A stretch of 64,000 nt of DNA from Candidatus Bipolaricaulota bacterium (GTDB lineage Bacteria > Bipolaricaulota > Bipolaricaulia > UBA7950 > UBA9294): the NCBI GenBank assembly GCA_028277345.1, contig JANQGM010000025.1:1-64000 (forward strand), in the 5' to 3' direction. The first letter of the stretch is position 1. Each line of letters opens with the position of its first letter. The notes under the pieces are model-generated. The model was not told the DNA's origin. It made no database searches and saw nothing but the letters and a program-made list of their open reading frames with translations. This document shows positions 59,548-64,000 of this stretch, in pieces. A program made the translations under genes and the position numbers.

Positions 59548-60753
59548 TCAAACATGGCGCAACGCGCGCACAATCCGGGTGCTTGCTCCCCGAGATGCCG
59601 GGGCAATGACGGCAATAAATGTCGTGAGCCAGGTAACGCAAAGAGGGATGAGGATGGAGTCTGCCTGTAAGAGCAAACGTATCTTCTGAGGTTCGGCGAT
59701 TCCTGGAAACTGCCAATGGGGACCGATCCAGCCGATTATTGAACTCAGCCCCAACCCTAGGGCGCAGCCGGCGATGGAACCCAGAAGGCCAAGCAACGCA
59801 CCTTCAGTAAGAAGCGTGAATAGAACACGTCGTTGAGGGGTTCCAATGGCTCGCAATGTGCCGACTTCCCGAGTTCTCTCCAGAAATGAGAGGGTGACGA
59901 TCTGAAGAATGCTGAAGAAGCCGAGCAGTATGAGACCGCTTCGTGCAAGAGAACGGATGGCATGGAAGAAGGTTTGCGTGTCCGCGAATTCGCTTGAGAG
60001 TTCGTCCCATCGTATAGGAAACAGGTCTAGACCGATTTGTTCGACAGCCCTCAAGATGTCTTTTCGTACGGTTTCGATCTCAGCGTGCGGCTTCAGATGT
60101 ATCGACAGTGCGTTCACACCATCGATGCGCAAGAGCAACTGTGCCAGTGGAAGAGGCATGAGAGCTGCGAACATATCGGCTTCACTGTCGAAGAATCTCA
60201 CGATCCCTACAATGGATACCGTGATGGCGTTCATCGCTCCATCGAGGGAAAGCGCGGCGATGTTGATGCGATCGCCAACAGTTACTTGAAGCTGCTCGGC
60301 TAGCCCTTGGCCGACCAGGATCTCCCTGGCCTCTTTGGATGAAATATGATCGCCGACGACGAGGCGGGTGCCCGCAAGATCAGTTGGATCATCCAGTGTT
60401 TGGGCAATCATCATCGTCGAACGTTCCTGGTGTCCGATCAGTCCAGATACATCGAGAGATCGAGACCAATGGGCGATATCCGAGTTTGCGGCGAGCATCT
60501 GTTCGATCCGTTCCACCGTTTTCGAAGACATCATGACGCGAGCCGGATCTGCCGTTCGCTGGTTCCAGTAGTCGGTTGGGGCGAGCTGCATGTGACCGGA
60601 GACGCTGGTGAGCGCATCTTCGAACCCTTGCAGACTGCCATTGACAAAACCATCGACGAGGACAAGCACGGCGGCACAAGCAGCGATGACACTCAGTGAG
60701 AGTATCGTCCGTCGACGGTTCCTCCAGAGATTGCGTATGGGGATTAGAAACAT
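59548..60753 (-). CDS. FtsX-like ABC permease (cassette 2, second)
   Basis: 401 residues. IRNLWRNRRRTILSL opens the first helix, a periplasmic domain follows at about 40-270, and [20 protein letters not shown] precedes the last helices. GGGAGAAAACC precedes ATG 60753. It lies ten bases after the first permease and 11 before the LolA-like gene. Paralog of the cassette 1 permeases. Confidence 0.92.
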   Translation of the reverse strand: MFLIPIRNLWRNRRRTILSLSVIAACAAVLVLVDGFVNGSLQGFEDALTSVSGHMQLAPTDYWNQRTADPARVMMSSKTVERIEQMLAANSDIAHWSRSLDVSGLIGHQERSTMMIAQTLDDPTDLAGTRLVVGDHISSKEAREILVGQGLAEQLQVTVGDRINIAALSLDGAMNAITVSIVGIVRFFDSEADMFAALMPLPLAQLLLRIDGVNALSIHLKPHAEIETVRKDILRAVEQIGLDLFPIRWDELSSEFADTQTFFHAIRSLARSGLILLGFFSILQIVTLSFLERTREVGTLRAIGTPQRRVLFTLLTEGALLGLLGSIAGCALGLGLSSIIGWIGPHWQFPGIAEPQKIRLLLQADSILIPLCVTWLTTFIAVIAPASRGASTRIVRALRHV

Positions 60754-60763
60754 GGTTTTCTCC

Positions 60764-61972
60764 CTAGGTTGTTCGAAGCGCGTCAACGATGGGTTTCCGG
60801 GTGACACTTACGGCAGGAAACCAGGCGGAAAGCAGAGTCGAGCAGAGTGCGATAAGGCTCGGCAAGATGGCGTGCGAGAGGCGTGGCATGATGCGAATCG
60901 CCGTTGGGTCGATCTCTCCCGGTATCCTCCAAAGGATGTTTGCTCCATTCATGATCGCTGTGAGTCCATAGCCAAGACACACACCGAGGCCTGCCCCAAG
61001 CAACGCGAACAACGCGGCCTCCATCAACAACTGTCGAAAGATCTGACCTCGCTGTGTTCCGATGGCGCGCGTTGTTCCGAATTCTCTCGTCCTTTCGAGG
61101 AACGACATGGTTAGAACCTCGAGAATGACGAAGAATACGAGCAGGCCGATGGCTGTCCCAACGGCTCCGAGAATGAACCGAAACAGCTTGCGTGTCTGAT
61201 GAAACTCTGGCGAGAGTTCGTCCCAGCGTTTGAGTGCGAGATTCTCTCGGATCAGAGGAAGTTGTTCCCTCAATAGCCCGGCCACCGTGTCTGCCGCTTC
61301 GAGATTCGTGAGCGCGACGACGAGCTTGTCAATTCCGGAAGTTCGCAGCAGGTCACGAGCTGTTGCCTGTGTGAACAATACCGTGAAGGCTTCATCGGTC
61401 TCCGTCGGCATTCGCATGGTGCCGATAATCTGTAAGCGAATGGTGTTGAACGCCCCCCGGGCCGTCGTTGCAAGCAGTGTGACCGTGTCGCCGATTTCCA
61501 TTCCATAGGCCTCTGCGAGCAGATGTCCAACCAACAGGCTCTTCGTATCCTCTGGGCCCAGATCTCGTCCGCGCAAGACGCGGTACGAGGAAAACGTGGA
61601 TCTCTCCGGCTCGATGCCCAAGCCGAAAACGATCTGCGAGGCCCGTCCGAATTTCATCTGAGCCTGTATTTCGATTTGTCCGGATACAGACGTGACCTGA
61701 GGGATCGTTGCGAGGAGGGCTTCCACATTCGAGCGCTCCGCTGGAGTGATTAGATACTCGCGAGGGGGGGCGGTTTTGCTCCAAAACCCTTCATCCCCGA
61801 TCTGAAGTCCGCCCACATACTGTACGATCGCATTGCGCACCGACCCATTGATGAAGCTAACGAAGCCGCCCAGTGAGAACAGGATGGCTGTCCCGAGAAC
61901 GATCAACGTGATGCTCAGCAGCGTTCGTCGGCGATTGCGGAATGCGCTTCGGAGTGAGATACGGAACATCAT
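60764..61972 (-). CDS. FtsX-like ABC permease (cassette 2, first)
   Basis: 402 residues. It opens MMFRISLRSAFRNRRRTLLS, with a periplasmic domain and [19 protein letters not shown] before the last helices. Either of two adjacent ATGs may start it; both overlap the ATPase stop (TGA within ATGATG), so translation is coupled. Order and sequence mirror cassette 1. Confidence 0.92.
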   Translation of the reverse strand: MMFRISLRSAFRNRRRTLLSITLIVLGTAILFSLGGFVSFINGSVRNAIVQYVGGLQIGDEGFWSKTAPPREYLITPAERSNVEALLATIPQVTSVSGQIEIQAQMKFGRASQIVFGLGIEPERSTFSSYRVLRGRDLGPEDTKSLLVGHLLAEAYGMEIGDTVTLLATTARGAFNTIRLQIIGTMRMPTETDEAFTVLFTQATARDLLRTSGIDKLVVALTNLEAADTVAGLLREQLPLIRENLALKRWDELSPEFHQTRKLFRFILGAVGTAIGLLVFFVILEVLTMSFLERTREFGTTRAIGTQRGQIFRQLLMEAALFALLGAGLGVCLGYGLTAIMNGANILWRIPGEIDPTAIRIMPRLSHAILPSLIALCSTLLSAWFPAVSVTRKPIVDALRTT

Positions 61973-62685
61973 GAAGGCACCTGTTCGGAGAGCAACCCGT
62001 CGCGCAGATCGACGACGCGCGTAGCGAATGCACTGACCTCAGGATCGTGGGTGACCACCAGGAAGCTGACCCGTCGTTCTGTATTGAGTTCCTGGATGAT
62101 CCGGAGCACACGATCCGTTGTCTCTGCGTCGAGGTTTCCAGTGGGCTCGTCGGCCAAGACGATGGCCGCTTCGGTCACGAGTGCGCGCGCGAGCGCGACC
62201 CGTTGCTGTTGTCCGCCCGACATCTGTTGGGGTCTGCGCTTCGCGAGTTCGGACAATCCGACCAACTCCAACCATTCGCCCACCCGTCGTTGTCGCTCCT
62301 TTGGAGTAATTCGCTGAAGCAGCAGAGGATATTCGATGTTCTCATACGCGCTCAGTACGGGGATCAGGTTGAATGCTTGAAAGACAAGGCCGAGCTTCTC
62401 CAAGCGGAGTTTTGCCAATGTGCGCTCGTTTAGCGTGCTGGCCTTGTCGCCGCCAATCCAAACATCGCCATGGGTTGGCTGGTCGATGCACGAAAGGACA
62501 TTGAGAAGGGTTGATTTTCCGGAACCGGAAGGTCCTCGAATGGCGACAAAGTCTGCTTGGTGGACGCGAAAATCGATACCTCTCAAGGCATGAATCGTTT
62601 CGCCGCCCGTCTCATAGGTCTTCCGGACGTCGCGCGTTTCCAGCACCGGGGGAGGCGCTGAAGGTGCGGCTTGCTTGTTCTGCAT
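61969..62685 (-). CDS. ABC transporter ATPase, LolD/MacB type (cassette 2)
   Basis: 238 residues. Walker A is GPSGSGKST, the Q-loop is LVFQAFNL, the signature is [15 protein letters not shown], Walker B is IVLADEPTG and the H-loop is VVTHDP. Very like the cassette 1 ATPase, including [11 protein letters not shown]. It lies 33 bases after the MerR-type gene and should be co-transcribed. GAGGAGATGCT precedes ATG. Confidence 0.95.
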   Translation of the reverse strand: MQNKQAAPSAPPPVLETRDVRKTYETGGETIHALRGIDFRVHQADFVAIRGPSGSGKSTLLNVLSCIDQPTHGDVWIGGDKASTLNERTLAKLRLEKLGLVFQAFNLIPVLSAYENIEYPLLLQRITPKERQRRVGEWLELVGLSELAKRRPQQMSGGQQQRVALARALVTEAAIVLADEPTGNLDAETTDRVLRIIQELNTERRVSFLVVTHDPEVSAFATRVVDLRDGLLSEQVPS

Positions 62686-62718
62686 AGCATCTCCTCTCTC
62701 GGCAGAGACGGAGGGGGG

Positions 62719-63570
62719 CTATGCGCTTGGACGCGAAATCGGAAGTTGTATTTCCGTGATGGCGTCCTCAGGATCTTTGGTGAGCATGTGCTTCATGGAT
62801 GCAGGGACTGGAAGTCCGGCGTCTACATAGCGAAGGTACACCCAGCGTGTGGGAACGTGAACGCGAAACCCATGCGAGAGTATCCAAACGATGAGCCGCC
62901 AGTAGGTCCGGCCAAGATCCTCATCCGCGCCGTGGTGGATGATCGACGCCACACGTACAGCTGGGAGTGTATGGATGCAAACCGGCTCTGGGGCCTCTAT
63001 CACTCCAACGATGGGAATCGATACTTCGATGTCCACATTCTCCTCACGAAAGTCAGCGTCGTGATTCAGGGAGATGGGGGGACCGGCCACTCGTGCCTTG
63101 GAATTCTCTAGGCGTCTTGTCAAGCTCTCCCACAAGCCAATCTGGTCAAACGCGGTAGGAACGGTTCGTCGGATGGATGCGACAAGAAGGGGTTCCACAT
63201 CCTTTTGAACGACATCAAACGTTGGGCAACATCCGCCATTGACCTGCTCCTGATGGGTCTCCAGCACACTCAGCCGGTCCCTCGCCTGGTCAATCTCATC
63301 CCTCAATTCGGCTTGCTTCAGCTTCAGCATGCCGCGAATTTGGTCAGAGGATGGATCGCTGGCGAGAAACTCCCGGATCTCATTCAGTGACAGGCCAAGA
63401 TCCTTGAGTGCGAGAATCTTCTGTACACGAACAATCTGCTCTGGAGAGTACATGCGATAGCCGGAATCCGGATCAACGTGAACGGGTGTCAAAAGTCCGA
63501 TTTCATCGTAATAGCGAAGCGTCTTTACTGGGACGCGGCTCATACGCGAAAACTCGCCGATCATGTACAT
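62719..63570 (-). CDS. MerR family regulator with GyrI-like effector domain
   Basis: 283 residues. The MerR winged helix is YMIGEFSRMSRVPVKTLRYY through PDSGYRMYSPEQ; a coiled coil covers about 75-115. The C-terminal 150 residues are GyrI-like, the ligand-binding fold of BmrR (VSIPIVGVIEAPEPVCIHTL). ATG 63570 has GGAG at good spacing; ATG 63576 is too close. It heads cassette 2 and is preceded by a typical MerR-activated promoter, so bulky hydrophobic drugs or lipids may induce the exporter. Confidence 0.9.
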   Translation of the reverse strand: MYMIGEFSRMSRVPVKTLRYYDEIGLLTPVHVDPDSGYRMYSPEQIVRVQKILALKDLGLSLNEIREFLASDPSSDQIRGMLKLKQAELRDEIDQARDRLSVLETHQEQVNGGCCPTFDVVQKDVEPLLVASIRRTVPTAFDQIGLWESLTRRLENSKARVAGPPISLNHDADFREENVDIEVSIPIVGVIEAPEPVCIHTLPAVRVASIIHHGADEDLGRTYWRLIVWILSHGFRVHVPTRWVYLRYVDAGLPVPASMKHMLTKDPEDAITEIQLPISRPSA

Positions 63571-63609
63571 ATCCATGCTCCAATCATACTCCGTCTTTGC
63601 CGATGCCTA

Positions 63610-63640
63610 GGTGTAAGCCCTCCAGCGACTGGAGGGTCAA
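63610..63640 (-). promoter_or_regulatory. MerR-type promoter with 19-base spacer and dyad operator
   Basis: On the minus strand TTGACC (63640-63635) and TACACC (63615-63610) are separated by 19 bases. The spacer is filled by a perfect eight-pair dyad, CCCTCCAG and CTGGAGGG (63618-63625 and 63629-63636) around three bases. An overlong spacer with a central dyad is the architecture MerR proteins activate by DNA untwisting. Confidence 0.8.
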
Positions 63641-63653
63641 GGACGATACGTGC

Positions 63654-63751
63654 GGCGCCTTCTCTCGCGCTGAGTGCTGGCTGCTTCTCCCCCCAGCACA
63701 AGGCTGTTTTCGTGCCCGATCTCCCGGTTGGCGATCGGACGGCAAGGCGCC
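63654..63751. ncRNA. Possible structured RNA (three-way junction)
   Basis: Outer stem GGCGCCTT (63654-63661) with AAGGCGCC (63744-63751) is perfect. It encloses GTGCTGG (63674-63680) with CCAGCAC (63693-63699) and CCGATC (63716-63721) with GATCGG (63733-63738). I do not recognise a known RNA, and cannot say which strand is transcribed. It lies in the 365-base noncoding stretch before the MerR gene. Confidence 0.3.
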
Positions 63752-63870
63752 CTCTGTGACGCATACAGAACGATGCTCCCGGTTTCGTCGCGGGACTTAT
63801 GATGCGGGACGAGTTGACAGTACCGATCGAAATGATGACGTATCCTCTGCGAGGGGCGGGTTCTTCAGCG

Positions 63871-63905
63871 GAAAAAGAAGAAGGCCGCAAAGAATCGCGG
63901 CCTTC
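63871..63905 (-). terminator. Intrinsic terminator of the right-edge gene
   Basis: GAAGGCCGC (63880-63888) and GCGGCCTTC (63897-63905) form a perfect nine-pair stem. On the minus strand it is followed by TTCTTTTTC (complement of 63871-63879). It ends a transcript entering from beyond base 64000. Confidence 0.8.
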
Positions 63906-63935
63906 CCTTCAAGGCGTTCACGCATGCTGGTGCGT

Positions 63936-64000
63936 TTACGGATTCGTGCCGGAGGAGTTGTCCGGCTCTAACACACGATTGGCGTAGCAAGCCATCGCCT
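63936..64000 (-). CDS. Partial C-terminus of a gene running off the right edge
   Basis: One minus-strand frame reads ...AMACYANRVLEPDNSSGTNP then TAA at 63936-63938, about 30 bases before the terminator. The position and a plausible hydrophilic C-terminus support a real gene end. Too short to name. Confidence 0.5.
   Translation of the reverse strand, partial: AMACYANRVLEPDNSSGTNP

Noticed and set aside
63799-63987. Plus-strand frame of 62 codons near the right edge.
   Set aside because: It runs through the terminator hairpin and has no ribosome site; the minus-strand partial gene explains the region better.

Overview
The window reads as a chromosome segment from an anaerobic or microaerophilic, probably diderm bacterium of moderately high GC. 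Most genes start at ATG behind strong Shine-Dalgarno sites. Oxygen defence is the anaerobe type: superoxide reductase, desulforedoxin, rubrerythrin, rubredoxin, flavo-diiron protein and PerR. The cell uses a 2-oxoacid:ferredoxin oxidoreductase, the MEP isoprenoid enzyme IspG and a dimeric, archaeal/eukaryotic-type glycyl-tRNA synthetase. Two cassettes pairing a LolCDE-like exporter with a LolA-like secreted protein argue for an outer membrane. I cannot name the phylum from sequence alone; a poorly cultured lineage is likely.

Layout. 1-630: six tRNA genes (Lys, Lys, Glu, Val, Asp, Phe). 630-2943: dnaA flanked on both sides by DnaA boxes; the downstream block has a basal unwinding element with DnaA-trios, so this is probably the replication origin. 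2944-7577: hslV, hslU, thrS, mgtC. 7574-12852: metK, birA, a ferritin-like protein, a DOMON protein with a small bis-His membrane protein, an SDR and a nitroreductase. 12868-21194: a long minus-strand oxygen and peroxide defence region, perR-fpg-rbr followed by ferritin, flavin reductase, rubredoxin, flavo-diiron protein, korA, korB, peroxiredoxin, superoxide reductase and desulforedoxin. 21281-25746: small metabolic genes, an MFS gene broken by a frameshift, and glyS.

25871-28400 is an AT-richer accessory patch: an intact GNAT acetyltransferase, a decayed copy and a 3-prime remnant of it surround a ribbon-helix-helix gene and a divergent pair of unknown small genes. 28402-51558 is mixed housekeeping and accessory content (tex, an orphan substrate-binding protein, CPBP protease, UMF1-type MFS, acyltransferase, NifU-domain protein, tandem GNAT and PIG-L deacetylase, a four-Cys PD-(D/E)XK nuclease, diguanylate cyclase, ispG, a DUF362 protein, peptidases). 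51668-63640 holds two convergent paralogous five-gene cassettes, each regulator - ABC ATPase - FtsX permease - FtsX permease - LolA-like secreted protein. One is led by PadR and the other by a MerR/GyrI-type regulator, and a methyltransferase and a YcaQ-type glycosylase lie between them. The right edge carries a partial gene, its terminator and a possible structured RNA.

How the parts fit: the defence operon can pass electrons from a flavin reductase through rubredoxin to the flavo-diiron protein, superoxide reductase and rubrerythrin, while PerR, ferritin and Fpg cover sensing, iron storage and DNA repair. The two exporter cassettes look like drug- or envelope-stress-inducible systems for lipoproteins or lipids. 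Starts were chosen by ribosome binding site. All functions are inferred from motifs remembered from the families; no search was run.
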